Notes: generated from the letters alone by a model not told the origin. Positions 24,304-33,826 are shown, counted from the stretch's first letter. The stretch is 64,000 bases of DNA from Terriglobia bacterium (GCA_020073545.1 JAIQEZ010000002.1:1-64000), one strand, 5' to 3'. A program made the numbers and translations.

Positions 24304-26123
24304 AAGTGGAGGGAATAGTCTCGCCGTCGAGCCAAGTGGTCGGAAATCAGCTTTTGGATGACTTGGGGACGAAAATAACCGCGCTTGCGGACTGTGTCCG
24401 GCGACAAGTACTCGCCGAGAAGGGGACGCAAGTGTCCCCGCAGCCAGAGCCCCATGGGGGGATTCAACCCTATTTTACTTCTCGTTAATACGCTCTTCGG
24501 AAGCAGGTCGCCCACTGCGCGCCGGAGAAGATACTTCTGCTGGCCATTGTGTAGTTTCCATTGCCAGGGAACGCGTGCCAGGAACTCGACGAGTCGGTGG
24601 TCGGTGAATGGGCAGCGGATCTCCAGACCGTGCGCCATGCTCATGCGGTCCGCGTATCGCAGCAAGTTGTAGGGCAGGAATGAATGTAAATCGACGTAGT
24701 TGATACGGTCGAGGAGCTGGCGGGCGCCGCTCCTGGCGAAAAGGCCCATCAGAAACGCGGAAGAGTCATAGTCCGCAAGCTCTCGCCGCAGCTCTGGCGA
24801 GTACAGGTCCTGCCGGAGCGAGCGATCGAAATAGCCAATCCACGCAAAGTACGCCTGTTCGGGCAACTCGACACCGGTGGAAAGAAATTCCCGGAGGCGG
24901 CGGTTGAAGTGATTGCCGTTTCCTGGCTCCGGCAGAAAACCTGAAAGCTTCGCCAGCGGCTGGCGGAGGAACGCCGGAACATGTCTGTACTTCTCGGCCA
25001 GAACCGCGCCGCGATACCGCGGGTAGCCCAGAAACATCTCGTCGCCCGCATCGCCCACCAGCGCCACCGTCACATACTGTCGCGCCTCCTGCGAGAGCTG
25101 ATAGGCGAGCAACGAGGTGGGATTCCCGAAGGGCTCATCAAAGTGGCGGGTGACAGCGGGTAACAACTCGGCCGACCGCGATTCAATTACCAATTTCTGC
25201 GTTTGCGCCCCTATCGCTCCCGCGACCTCGCGCGCGTACTGCGTCTCGTTGTGCCGGTGGGACCCTTCCCGGAACTCCAGCGTGAACGTCCGCACGGGTT
25301 CGGACGAATGCCGCGCCATCAGCGCGGCGATCGTGCTGGAATCAAGGCCTCCGCTGAGGAAAACGCCGAGTGGAACCTCGCTGATCAGGCGGCTACTGAC
25401 CGCATCATCCAGGTGCGCGCGCAGGGCTGCCATCAGGTCGTCCTCGCGCCACGGTTCCGCGTCGAAATTCACGTCCCAGTAGCGGCCGACCTCGACCCGC
25501 CCGCGTTGCCATTCCAGCCAGTGACCGGGCACCAGGGCCTGGATCCCGCGGAATATGGTCTTGGGCGCCGGCACGTAGAGGTAGGTAAGGAAATCGTCGA
25601 GGGCGGTCGAATCCAGCTCGCGCTTGACACGCGGGTGCGCCAGGAGCGCTTTGATCTCTGAGCCCAGAAGCAATTCCTCACCGAGTTGCGCATAGTACAG
25701 GGGCTTGACGCCCAGGCGATCACAGGCCGCAAATAGTTTGCGCTCCTGCTTGTCCCAGACGGCAAACGCAAACATGCCCCAAAGCTTCGTCAATGCTTCG
25801 CGACCCCAGTGAGCATATGCCTCGAGCAAGACTTCCGTGTCGGAACGGGTGCGGAAGTGCGCGCCACGGCCTTTCAGTTCCTCCCGAAGTTCGAGAAAGT
25901 CGTAGATCTCACCATTAAAGATGATCGTAAAGCGCCCGTCCGCCGTCGTCATAGGCTGCTGCCCGCTCGCCAGATCGATGATGCTCAGGCGACGATGCCC
26001 CAGGGCGAGGCCCTCGTCGAGATAGTACCCCTCGCCGTCCGGCCCGCGATGCGCCAGCACGCGCGTCATGGAACGGATCAGATCGCCGTCAGCTTCTCCG
26101 ACTATCCCCGCAATGCCACACAT
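24198..26123 (-). CDS. asnB: asparagine synthase-like glutamine amidotransferase
   Basis: Class II amidotransferase: Cys2 in MCGIAGIVGE as nucleophile, then LAHRGPDGEGYY and IIFNGEIYDFLEL. The synthetase domain carries the PP-loop VFLSGGLDSSTIAALMAR. Length 641 residues. In polysaccharide loci such proteins are thought to amidate a sugar acid or an attached amino acid rather than make free asparagine; that role is inferred from location. It is 16 bases after the methyltransferase gene and overlaps the heparinase-like gene. Confidence 0.9.
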   Translation of the reverse strand: MCGIAGIVGEADGDLIRSMTRVLAHRGPDGEGYYLDEGLALGHRRLSIIDLASGQQPMTTADGRFTIIFNGEIYDFLELREELKGRGAHFRTRSDTEVLLEAYAHWGREALTKLWGMFAFAVWDKQERKLFAACDRLGVKPLYYAQLGEELLLGSEIKALLAHPRVKRELDSTALDDFLTYLYVPAPKTIFRGIQALVPGHWLEWQRGRVEVGRYWDVNFDAEPWREDDLMAALRAHLDDAVSSRLISEVPLGVFLSGGLDSSTIAALMARHSSEPVRTFTLEFREGSHRHNETQYAREVAGAIGAQTQKLVIESRSAELLPAVTRHFDEPFGNPTSLLAYQLSQEARQYVTVALVGDAGDEMFLGYPRYRGAVLAEKYRHVPAFLRQPLAKLSGFLPEPGNGNHFNRRLREFLSTGVELPEQAYFAWIGYFDRSLRQDLYSPELRRELADYDSSAFLMGLFARSGARQLLDRINYVDLHSFLPYNLLRYADRMSMAHGLEIRCPFTDHRLVEFLARVPWQWKLHNGQQKYLLRRAVGDLLPKSVLTRSKIGLNPPMGLWLRGHLRPLLGEYLSPDTVRKRGYFRPQVIQKLISDHLARRRDYSLHLWALISFEEWHRQYLDSNPAPAMAASTSALHALPV

Positions 26124-26139
26124 ATGTCTTGGAGGACCA

Positions 26140-26910
26140 CTACTTCTTGGCGCGAATCAGGAGGAACCAGCCGAGCCGGTCAGGAATCAATCGAAGCATC
26201 CACCGGGGGGCAAACCGCCGTCTTCCGATGCGGAGGTCATACGCGGTTACCACCGGTTTGACTTCAACTGCGGAAAACCTTCTCAAAAGTGATTTCACTT
26301 CGTGTGCCGTATAAGCCTTGGTCCCAGGACTTTCGACGTGGGCCGCAATCAACTTAGAGAGTGGGGTAAACGGTCGGAGCCTACCCAATCCATAGCGAAT
26401 GTAAGATTGCAGTCCGACAAGCGACCATCGATGGTACAGCATCAATCGGCACTCACCACGCGGCCTGAGAACCCGGTGGATTTCAAGTAATGCGTGGTCG
26501 ATATCCGAAGTGTGGTGCAACACACCCCAGGAGTAGACCAGGTCAAAACTCTCGTCGGGGAAGGGTAGTGATTCACCATCGGCATTGAGCAAGGTGGGAG
26601 GGACGTCGTTAATCTCAGCGTTTTGGAGGGCCAAGCCAATGGAGCGTCGGGACAGGTCAATTCCGCATATCTTGGCCTTGGCTTTTGCGAAGCGAACAAA
26701 ATCCGCCCCCATGCCAACGCCAATCTCGAGAACTCGTTGTCCTCGCCACTTCTCGAATCCTGCCAAGGCAGCAATTTCGGGCTCGCGCGTGTAACGAAGC
26801 TCGGCATGAGCCTCAAAGAACTCCGCAGGGGCCTTCCAAGCTGTGGGCTCGAGGGATCCGCAAGGCTTGGAATCCCAGTAGGTCTGAACCGCAAAGTTAG
26901 CTTGTGTCAT
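26140..26910 (-). CDS. class I SAM-dependent methyltransferase
   Basis: Motif I is VLEIGVGMGADFVRFAK, followed by GIDLSRRSIGLAL, LPFPDESFDLVYSWGVLHH and EIHRVLRPRGECRLMLYHR. The target is probably a sugar of the repeat unit, by context. The ATG at 26910 (MTQANF) has GGAGAAG nine bases upstream; the longer frame begins with TTG at 26928. About 256 residues. One of three non-FkbM methyltransferases in the locus. Confidence 0.85.
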   Translation of the reverse strand: MTQANFAVQTYWDSKPCGSLEPTAWKAPAEFFEAHAELRYTREPEIAALAGFEKWRGQRVLEIGVGMGADFVRFAKAKAKICGIDLSRRSIGLALQNAEINDVPPTLLNADGESLPFPDESFDLVYSWGVLHHTSDIDHALLEIHRVLRPRGECRLMLYHRWSLVGLQSYIRYGLGRLRPFTPLSKLIAAHVESPGTKAYTAHEVKSLLRRFSAVEVKPVVTAYDLRIGRRRFAPRWMLRLIPDRLGWFLLIRAKK

Positions 26911-26955
26911 CGCGGTCAACTTCTCCAACTACTGCAACGATGCCACCCATGCGAT

Positions 26956-27888
26956 CTAGGCGCCCAATTTAGACTGCTCACTTTGTTCGCAAGTAAGCGA
27001 AGTTCTGGCGCTTGCCTTCAACAACGAACCCATGGCTTCGGAAGGGAACATCTTTCTTCTTTCAATGATTTTTGCGCTGACAAGAAATTGGTACCAAAAG
27101 CTCCACAGGACGTGATAGATGAAGCCGGGTCCGCCGTCCAGGAACCCGCCCTTAAGAAAGTAGTTTCGGAAGAAGAACAGAAACGGGCGGAGGAGCAATG
27201 GCAATCGATTCCACACTTTCAATTTGATCCAGCGTTTTCTCTCGGGTTGGTTCCCCCACAAGCGGACCTCGATGGAGTCCTGATATCCTCCCTGAATACT
27301 TTCCTGAAGAAACTGTTCCGTTTCAAGGTCCGCATAGTGGTTATGTTTTGAGATCCAGTCGGAGAGAGGTCGCCGATCCTGGTGGTCAAACGGTTGGCTC
27401 AGGTAGCCCGAGCTACCCTCCGGCACGACGTGCTCGTTGAGCGGGCGGTTTTCGACCCTGGCACGGTCGCGCCTGAACAATTGTAAGAGCCAGGTGGGGT
27501 AAAGACCACCGTGCTTGAGCCACCGACCAAGAAAAAAGAAGCGCCGGTTCATGTAATAGCCGGCATGGTCTCGACGGTTGTCTGCGATGGCCTGCGATAT
27601 CTCTTCCGCGAGAGCCTGAGGGATTCGCTCGTCGGCATCAAGCATCAGAACCCAGTCATGCGAGAAAGGAAGGTTTTCGAGCGCCCAGTTGCGTTGCTCG
27701 GCATAGCCTTCGAAAGGATGGGAGTAGACTCTGGCACCCATTCCCCCTGCAATTCCCTGTGTCCTGTCACTGCTCAGTGAGTCGACGAGAAACACCTCAC
27801 CCGCCCAGCGGACACTCTCGAGACAACGCGCAATATTGGCTTCCTCGTTGTAAGTCAATATCAGAACGCTTACCGGAATGTAGCCCAC
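26956..27888 (-). CDS. glycosyltransferase family 2 (WaaE/KdtX-like)
   Basis: GT-A fold enzyme. Opens with PVSVLILTYNEEANIARCLE, then LMLDADERIPQALAEEI (DxD metal site) and LPFSHDW. A basic C-terminal region follows (WIKLKVWNRLPLLLRPFLFF) that may lie on the membrane. 310 residues, GTG start. It resembles the WaaE/KdtX-type glycosyltransferases. It follows the methyltransferase gene by four bases. A decayed piece that looks like its N-terminus lies at about 28.6-28.7 kb. Confidence 0.85.
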   Translation of the reverse strand: MGYIPVSVLILTYNEEANIARCLESVRWAGEVFLVDSLSSDRTQGIAGGMGARVYSHPFEGYAEQRNWALENLPFSHDWVLMLDADERIPQALAEEISQAIADNRRDHAGYYMNRRFFFLGRWLKHGGLYPTWLLQLFRRDRARVENRPLNEHVVPEGSSGYLSQPFDHQDRRPLSDWISKHNHYADLETEQFLQESIQGGYQDSIEVRLWGNQPERKRWIKLKVWNRLPLLLRPFLFFFRNYFLKGGFLDGGPGFIYHVLWSFWYQFLVSAKIIERRKMFPSEAMGSLLKASARTSLTCEQSEQSKLGA

Positions 27889-27892
27889 GGGT

Positions 27893-28519
27893 TTACGCTT
27901 TCCGAGCGACGAGAGCCATATTCATCCACAGGGGCCAGAAGCGACCCAGGTAGATCGTTCGCTCGATTGAGAATCCCTGAAGTCTCATAAGAGAGGCGAG
28001 GGAATGGGGTGTAAAAAACCGGATGTGCGGCCCTACCGGGTCAAAGTGCCGTTCAAATGCCATTGAGGCGATCAGCATATTCTTGACCCAGCCATGGTAC
28101 GGCGCACTGACAAACAGCGTACCACCGGGCCTCAGCACGCGACGACACTCGGCGACTGCGACCTGAGGGTCCACGAGGAGCTCGATGACTTCGGTCCAGT
28201 ATACAGCGTCGATAGATTCTGACCGGAACGGGAGAGGGGCCTCGCACGAACCCTCGACATACCAGATGGCCCCCAAGGCGCCTACGGTGGCGGCCTTCCT
28301 CAGTGCCACGGAAGAGATCTCGAGGCCGACTACTCTCTTGCCTGCATCCGCAAGCAGTCTGCTTGCTCGACCGTTTCCACACCCCAGATCGAGCACGGTC
28401 CTGGCCTCCGGAGCCAGCCGCAGAAAGTGCCGAACACGCTCCTCCGTCAGGGGATCCCCCACCGGCGGGGGTGCTGCCCCTTCCCAATACTTAGCGAACC
28501 GAACTCGAGCGGCGTCCAT
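27893..28519 (-). CDS. class I SAM-dependent methyltransferase
   Basis: About 208 residues. Motif I is VLDLGCGNGRASRLLAD, then GKRVVGLEISSVALRKA, IDAVYWTEVIELLVDPQ and ECRRVLRPGGTLFVSAPYH, as in Methyltransf_11 proteins. The frame opens at TTG 28528, but ATG at 28519 is more likely. Transcribed with its neighbours; acceptor unknown. Confidence 0.85.
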   Translation of the reverse strand: MDAARVRFAKYWEGAAPPPVGDPLTEERVRHFLRLAPEARTVLDLGCGNGRASRLLADAGKRVVGLEISSVALRKAATVGALGAIWYVEGSCEAPLPFRSESIDAVYWTEVIELLVDPQVAVAECRRVLRPGGTLFVSAPYHGWVKNMLIASMAFERHFDPVGPHIRFFTPHSLASLMRLQGFSIERTIYLGRFWPLWMNMALVARKA

Positions 28520-28520
28520 G

Positions 28521-28710
28521 CTATTCAACGAGAGCAGGAATCGTTGTTTCTTCGGTCGTTTGGCCGAGCACTGAGCCTGCGGCAGGATTCCACAAAGACC
28601 TGGTGATTCCGAAGTTCTCGGGCAGTTCGACGCGGGCCGCTATATCGGCCTCCTCGGTCCGCCTGAGGATGAGGACGCTGAGGGGCACTGGCAATCGGCC
28701 TAAACGGTTC
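28521..28710 (-). pseudogene. probable decayed N-terminal fragment of a GT2 glycosyltransferase
   Basis: The minus-strand frame reads RLPVPLSVLILRRTEEADIA, which resembles PVSVLILTYNEEANIA of the GT2 gene two genes downstream, but the Tyr-Asn of the nucleotide-binding motif is lost. The following residues show no GT2 similarity and the frame stops at 28521. It fills the space between a GT4 gene and a methyltransferase gene. Length is too short to be an enzyme. Confidence 0.35.
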
Positions 28711-28713
28711 GGA

Positions 28714-29925
28714 CTACTCGACACACCGTGCTGGTTTGTATTCTTCGACAGCCTCTTGGCCAATTCGAGAGGCGATGTCCAGGATACGCTGTACATGCCT
28801 GCTCCAACGAAATTTGGTACGCACTTCTTCCTGCCCTCTTATGGTCATCTGGTGTCGGAGGGAGGCGTCCGCCGCCACCCGGCGAACCTGCCGAGCCAAA
28901 TCCTCTGGGTTTAGCGGACTAAAATAGACCGCAGCCTTACCGCAAATCTCCCGGTTGACCGGTGTGTCGGAAGCGACGATCGGCAAGCCGTAGGACATGG
29001 CTTCGGCCAGTGGAAAACCGAATGACTCCGTTAACGAAGGAAAGACGAAGATTTCAGAGTCAAGATACAAGCGCTCTGTTTGCTCTCTCGACAAGGGCCC
29101 CACGAACCGTACCCACGCGGACACGCTCGGCTCTTGGGCGAGGGCGCTATCCTCCCCATGCGTGACCGTCCGAGCGGCCCCTTCACAGGTGGGGTCTGCG
29201 GTGGTTTGCAGCAGGAATTTGCCCGCGCGATCCTTATTAAGGAGCGGCATTGCTTTCAGGAGGGTACTCAGGTTTTTGTGTTCCCCATAGAGCGAAACGT
29301 AAAGCAGTTTGCACAAATTGCCGGCGTTGCTTCGTCCTGTCTTTGGCCCCACAGAAAGGTCCCTTGGCGAGGGGTCTGGGTGTTCAACCCCATAAGGATT
29401 AACAAGAGCCTTATGGGACGGGACGTCAACGAAGTCCCGCAGTTCATCCAGCATGGCCTGCGTCGGGGTCATCACGACATCGGCGCTTCGCACGCTCCGG
29501 CAGATAAGCCAGCGGCGTAGCGTGTATGCCACGCGCCAGCTAAAGCTGTGCTTCGGCACCATAGTCCGCCGGTGGATTTTCGAAAAATAGACCAGTCCCT
29601 CAACTAGCAGTAGCTGACGGACCGGACAGTGGAGCATCCCGAGATTACCCGTTGCGTAGAAAAGGTCGGGCTTCTCTTCTGTCAACAGCTTCCTGAGACT
29701 TACTTGCTCCCACCATACCCTCGCTAGCGGGGTCATTCCCTTGGTGGGTGCAGCTACAAACCTTACGTTTTTAGGAAGCGGTGGCAGTTTGGGAATGGTT
29801 TCAGAAGGTAGGAGAACGACATATTCACAATCAGGAGCCATTGTGGCGGCATGGCGCAGGAAATCGCACATGTAAGTCAGTGCCCCGCCCATTTTTACCG
29901 ACGCTGCCTTGATGACAACTTTCAT
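28714..29925 (-). CDS. glycosyltransferase family 4
   Basis: 403-residue GT-B enzyme. The N-terminus is MKVVIKAASVKMGGALTYMC (donor loop GG), the C-terminal domain has LLYVSLYGEHKNLSTLLKAM and VFPSLTESFGFPLAEAMSYG followed by LPIVASDTPVNREICG (E-x7-E type motif). It ends with an extended Cys-Val-Glu tail. The gene lies one base after the next GT4 gene, so the pair is probably translated together. Acceptor and donor unknown. Confidence 0.87.
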   Translation of the reverse strand: MKVVIKAASVKMGGALTYMCDFLRHAATMAPDCEYVVLLPSETIPKLPPLPKNVRFVAAPTKGMTPLARVWWEQVSLRKLLTEEKPDLFYATGNLGMLHCPVRQLLLVEGLVYFSKIHRRTMVPKHSFSWRVAYTLRRWLICRSVRSADVVMTPTQAMLDELRDFVDVPSHKALVNPYGVEHPDPSPRDLSVGPKTGRSNAGNLCKLLYVSLYGEHKNLSTLLKAMPLLNKDRAGKFLLQTTADPTCEGAARTVTHGEDSALAQEPSVSAWVRFVGPLSREQTERLYLDSEIFVFPSLTESFGFPLAEAMSYGLPIVASDTPVNREICGKAAVYFSPLNPEDLARQVRRVAADASLRHQMTIRGQEEVRTKFRWSRHVQRILDIASRIGQEAVEEYKPARCVE

Positions 29926-29926
29926 G

Positions 29927-31069
29927 CTAACTTCTTGTTCCTAACAGTTCCCGCAACGAGGCTTGCACCCAATGCTGGGTGAAGTTCTCCGATGCCCATT
30001 GCCGACCGGTCCTGCCCATGCGGGCCGAAAGCTCCGGGTTCTGAAGCAGTGTCAGCAGAGCTCGGGTCAGTTCCTCGCCGGAGGAGGGGTCGATAACAAA
30101 GCCGGTCTTGCCTTGGACCACCGCTTCGGCGGCGCCTCCGCTGCGACTGCCCACTACGGGTTTTCCTGCGAGCGCCGCTTCAACGTAGACCCTGCCGAAA
30201 CCCTCCCCTCGCCAGCGGCCCTCCGAGACCGGTGCTCCGCTCGGAAGGACAAACACGTCGCAGGCATGATAGTAAGCTGCAAGCTGCTCCTGTGTGACTC
30301 CTCCAGCAAATGTCACTCGCTCACGGACCCCCAGATGGCGTGCAAGGTTCTCCAAGGTCTCTCGATTGTCCCCTTCTCCCACGATAACGTAACGGAGGCG
30401 CGGCGTAGTCCTGAGCAGAGCTGGCATTGATTTCACAACCCTGTCGAAGCCCTTGTAAGCATGTGATTTGGAAAGGCTTCCAACCGACAAGAGAACCTTC
30501 TCGCCTTGTTTCGCAGTACTGTCACAGGAGGCGTGGCCGTTTCCAGAAAGGAGCATGCTCGCAAAGTGGTCTGGGATCGCGTTATACAGCACCTTTGCTT
30601 TTGCCTCCGGAATGCCATTTACCTCGCACACCTTCCGAGCGGTGAATTGGCTCACGGGGAGAATCAAATCTGCCCTCTTTAGCGCGCCTGCCTCGGATAA
30701 ACGAACACCAGCCCAAGCCTCCGCATCGTGGCAAGCTACCCAGTAAGGCGTTCCCAACACCGCCCGGACCAAGGCCGCGACTGGGGCAAGACAGACGTGG
30801 CTGCAGACGATCAGGATGTACTTCTCATGTCCAACCTCCAAAGCCTTGGCGGCAAACCGCACCTTGTCAAACAGGCGCAAGCGGTCAGTTGTAGTCTGGA
30901 GGACGCGGTAGCCGCGCGGGGCATCCTCGGGGACTCCACTCCCAAACAGCGCCAGCACATGCACGTTGTCAGGCCCCAGCAACTGGCCCAGCATCGACGC
31001 CAGAGTGGACGTGTACCGGGCAATTCCGCCCCGTGTGTAAATATCTGTGGCTAAAATCAGGATTCTCAT
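29927..31069 (-). CDS. glycosyltransferase family 4
   Basis: 380-residue GT-B enzyme: MRILILATDIYTRGGIARYT at the N-terminus, KVLLSVGSLSKSHAYKGFDR and VFVLPSGAPVSEGRWRGEGF in the C-terminal domain, then KPVVGSRSGGAAEAV. The start codon overlaps the stop of an upstream relic that encodes a paralogous N-terminus (31066-31317). It is one base from the next gene. Specificity unknown. Confidence 0.87.
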   Translation of the reverse strand: MRILILATDIYTRGGIARYTSTLASMLGQLLGPDNVHVLALFGSGVPEDAPRGYRVLQTTTDRLRLFDKVRFAAKALEVGHEKYILIVCSHVCLAPVAALVRAVLGTPYWVACHDAEAWAGVRLSEAGALKRADLILPVSQFTARKVCEVNGIPEAKAKVLYNAIPDHFASMLLSGNGHASCDSTAKQGEKVLLSVGSLSKSHAYKGFDRVVKSMPALLRTTPRLRYVIVGEGDNRETLENLARHLGVRERVTFAGGVTQEQLAAYYHACDVFVLPSGAPVSEGRWRGEGFGRVYVEAALAGKPVVGSRSGGAAEAVVQGKTGFVIDPSSGEELTRALLTLLQNPELSARMGRTGRQWASENFTQHWVQASLRELLGTRS

Positions 31070-31317
31070 GGACGGCGTAGTAGTGGCAGGGCCTTCATTG
31101 CAGACTGAATCTTTGCGGCGGCTGTCAATCGGCCAGTCACGGGCCCAAACACACGAAAGCGCAGGTGCAAGTCAGGAGGGTCACCGTAACCCAATGGAGC
31201 GAGAACACGGACGTTTCCTGGCCCAAGCAGGTCTGCCAATCCTGACGCGGAGGTGTGGGTGTAACGGGCAATTCCGCCGCAGGTTTATATATCAGTGGCA
31301 AGAATCAGTACCTTCAT
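31066..31317 (-). pseudogene. relic of a duplicated GT4 glycosyltransferase N-terminus
   Basis: From ATG 31317 the frame reads MKVLILATDI, TAA (31285-31287), TCGGIARYTHTSASGL, then LLGPGNVRVLAPLG and GRLTAAAKIQSAMKAL, ending at a TGA that overlaps the ATG of the next gene. It aligns over about 80 residues with the N-terminus of the adjacent GT4 protein (ATDIYTRGGIARYTSTLA), with the Tyr codon turned into TAA. The C-terminal domain is gone. This looks like a decayed tandem copy. Confidence 0.65.
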
Positions 31318-31339
31318 GTACCGACCGCAATCATCGCGC

Positions 31340-31420
31340 AAAAGCACACACTGGAAAATGAAAACGGGAGAATAGAAACCGGGAATTGGAAAGTCGAAAC
31401 TGGCGAATAGAGAGTGGCAC
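31340..31420. repeat. degenerate heptanucleotide tandem repeat
   Basis: About ten 7-base steps of TGGAAAA, TGAAAAC, TAGAAAC, TGGAAAG, TCGAAAC and TGGCGAA type. It is intergenic, between the GT4 relic and a methyltransferase gene. Confidence 0.55.
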
Positions 31421-31433
31421 ACAGCTCTGCACG

Positions 31434-32285
31434 TTAAGCCTGGCAGTATAGGAGGTGCTGGTGCGCGACATCATCGTGAACGCTGGTCAAACCGGCTAGA
31501 GGAAGGAACCGGCAGTGGCTGAACCCGGCCCCTTCTGCAAGGCTGAGCATCCGTTCGGGAGATCGCGAAAAGCAATCGAGCCCGCACCTGAGTTTCACAC
31601 GACCGCGCAAGGATGTGTCGCCCAGCCAATCAGCCTCAGATTTCCAGCCCACACCATTGATCACGACATGCATGAGCAGCCGTCCGCCCGGACGCAGCAT
31701 GTGATGAACGGTCCGAAGCGCCTCGCTCAGTACGGCGTCCCGAAGGTGCTGAGCAACCGCGAACGAGTACGCCAAGTCGGCAACACCCTCGTACTCGGAC
31801 GCCCGAATAACATTGACGTACCGGATGTTGGGGGCGCCGTTCAAGACCCGCGCGCAGGCGAGAGCACCCTCGGAAACATCGCAGGCGATGACGCACTTAG
31901 CAAACAGCGCGGCCTCAACGGCCATGTAGCCCGGACCGCATCCGTAATCCACAACCACGTCGCCGGGACTAATATGCGGCCTGATTACATCGTGAACGAT
32001 TTGGCGGCGAGAGACTCTGTTTCGTTGTGCTTCTTTTTGCAACACACCTCCCGGTACCCAAACCCGCCCATCCTTGTCAAAAATGTAATGGGGGCTGAGC
32101 GAAAGCATGCGCAGAGCAATTCCCTCCCGGTATATGGCGGGTGCCCTATCGATTAGTAGGCGGGCCCACCATGCCCCAAGAAAGTTCTGAGAAGTCCCCC
32201 AACCCATCGCCGGGGTGTACCGAAGCAGGGATTTGAGTTCCTTCAACACTCGAGAAGGAGACCAAGCTTTACACTGCATTCTCAT
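31434..32285 (-). CDS. SAM-dependent methyltransferase
   Basis: Start at ATG 32285 overlaps the stop of the upstream polymerase-like gene (ATGA). A front region without a clear match (about 100 residues, with VWVPGGVLQKEAQR) is followed by the Rossmann motif VVVDYGCGPGYMAVEAALF, CDVSEGALACARVL, VADLAYSFAVAQHLRD and HHMLRPGGRLLMHVV. About 283 residues. A longer frame to 32402 lies inside the upstream gene and is rejected as start. Probably methylates a sugar of the repeat unit. Confidence 0.82.
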   Translation of the reverse strand: MRMQCKAWSPSRVLKELKSLLRYTPAMGWGTSQNFLGAWWARLLIDRAPAIYREGIALRMLSLSPHYIFDKDGRVWVPGGVLQKEAQRNRVSRRQIVHDVIRPHISPGDVVVDYGCGPGYMAVEAALFAKCVIACDVSEGALACARVLNGAPNIRYVNVIRASEYEGVADLAYSFAVAQHLRDAVLSEALRTVHHMLRPGGRLLMHVVINGVGWKSEADWLGDTSLRGRVKLRCGLDCFSRSPERMLSLAEGAGFSHCRFLPLAGLTSVHDDVAHQHLLYCQA

Positions 32286-33826
32286 GGACGGCGAGTCAGT
32301 ACTGGAAATGATGTAGCCAGCCTTTTTCGTTGGGTGCTGGAACCGTAAATCAGCCGACGCAAAACATAGAGGATGGCCAGCAGTTTGATCAGACCCGTCC
32401 ACATAGAAAATACGTCCGGTTCAAGAGGGAAGCCAAAGAGGAAAAGGGCGGCGTATACGAACAAATCCCGTGATTCCACTCCACCGCTCACGCGGTTCGT
32501 GAACCACTGGGCGACGATGCCCAAGACGAACATCCCCACCGGGATCCCCAACAAGCCGAACTGGAGGTATAAGTCACCTGGATATGTGATCGCGGTGGAG
32601 CTGCCGACATTGTCAAGGTTTTCAGAGCCTCCCCTCAGAGCAACGGTGAACCATCCACCTTCCTGGAGAATCGGTTTGGACGGCCAGAGAAACCGTGGAA
32701 CGAAGGGATAAAACGGAAGCATCCACCAGTGTATGTCGCCTTTCACCATGCTCGCCCGAGGACCCAGTGAGAGCACCTCGGCAACGCTCGTGAGCAGGTC
32801 CAAGCGCCGGAGCGTATGGTCCAGCCCTTCGCGCCAGAGATCGCCTGTGGTTGACTTACCTTCCTCCATTTTGCTGAAGGCCATTTGGCCAGCGCGCGCC
32901 CCTCCTTCAAAGCTCGTAACTTCCGCACCCCCTCCACGCACTAACGAACGGTAGGCGTCGGAAACAGGATAGAGAAGCACCAGTGCGAAGAACGGAATGA
33001 CAAGCCACCGCAGGTTTAGCCTTCGCTTAACGAACGAGGAGACAAGCGCCACCACGATAAAGTTTTGAAGCACCAAGCCCTTCATCCCGGAGATCAAGCC
33101 CCAGCAGACTTCCGATGAGAGGACTGCTACGAAAAGCAGCCTCCAGAACGGATCATAGCGTTCGCGATACCTTTCGATAGCGACGATGATGAGAGCCAGA
33201 GTTCCGAGTTGCGAAACGTAGTTCAGCACCTGCATGGAAGCGAGATTCTCGAAATACTTTTCCCCGGACGCTGTGTATGAAAACAATTGGCTTTTCAAGA
33301 GGTAGAACCTAGTGACGAAGGCGACGGCAAACAGCGCTGCAAACAGTAACACTGCGCGAGCTTTGTGCACCTCAGGCACAATGCTTTGTGTGCCCGGGCC
33401 TGGGGAAATCCGGTCGCCCTTCTTGCGCCGGGCCAGCTCACAACCAATCCAAAAAGCCATCATGCCCAAAATGACGTAGGAGAGTGCACGGCCCAATTCT
33501 TCGCCGTCTGGGGATAAGTTGCTGACGAGCTGCGCCGGATCTATGAAATTGCGCAGAGGGAGCAGCCCAAACTGGAGGAAAAACATGGCAGTCATGAAAA
33601 CCGGAAGTTCAAACAATTGCAGTTTGCCTCGTCGAATTCTTGACACTACAAATACGGCGGACGAAGCACCGTAAAAGCCAAGTAAGGCCAGATACCTTTG
33701 CAGTTGAACCCTCTCGCCGCCGAGAATGAAGGTTACTCCCCACACGATTGCGCCCAGCGCGAGGCTCAGCAAGACCAGAACGTGGAGCGGAGTAAAGGCC
33801 GTCGCCGGCGGGCGCCTCACTTGCAC
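32282..33826 (-). CDS. polytopic membrane protein, Wzy-like polymerase candidate
   Basis: 514 residues with about 11 to 12 predicted membrane helices (for example LHVLVLLSLALGAIVWGV, AVLLFAALFAVAFVTRFYLL, FIVVALVSSFV, WLVIPFFALVLLYPVSDAY). A large loop of about 100 residues (residues about 300-400) includes WWMLPFYPFVPRFLWPSKP and TAITYPGDLYLQFGLLGIP. The topology and the late PGD-LY-FG segment are like O-antigen polymerases of the OAG or Wzy type. With flippase and ligase-like genes nearby it is the best polymerase candidate, but sequence alone does not prove it. Confidence 0.65.
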   Translation of the reverse strand: MQVRRPPATAFTPLHVLVLLSLALGAIVWGVTFILGGERVQLQRYLALLGFYGASSAVFVVSRIRRGKLQLFELPVFMTAMFFLQFGLLPLRNFIDPAQLVSNLSPDGEELGRALSYVILGMMAFWIGCELARRKKGDRISPGPGTQSIVPEVHKARAVLLFAALFAVAFVTRFYLLKSQLFSYTASGEKYFENLASMQVLNYVSQLGTLALIIVAIERYRERYDPFWRLLFVAVLSSEVCWGLISGMKGLVLQNFIVVALVSSFVKRRLNLRWLVIPFFALVLLYPVSDAYRSLVRGGGAEVTSFEGGARAGQMAFSKMEEGKSTTGDLWREGLDHTLRRLDLLTSVAEVLSLGPRASMVKGDIHWWMLPFYPFVPRFLWPSKPILQEGGWFTVALRGGSENLDNVGSSTAITYPGDLYLQFGLLGIPVGMFVLGIVAQWFTNRVSGGVESRDLFVYAALFLFGFPLEPDVFSMWTGLIKLLAILYVLRRLIYGSSTQRKRLATSFPVLTRRP

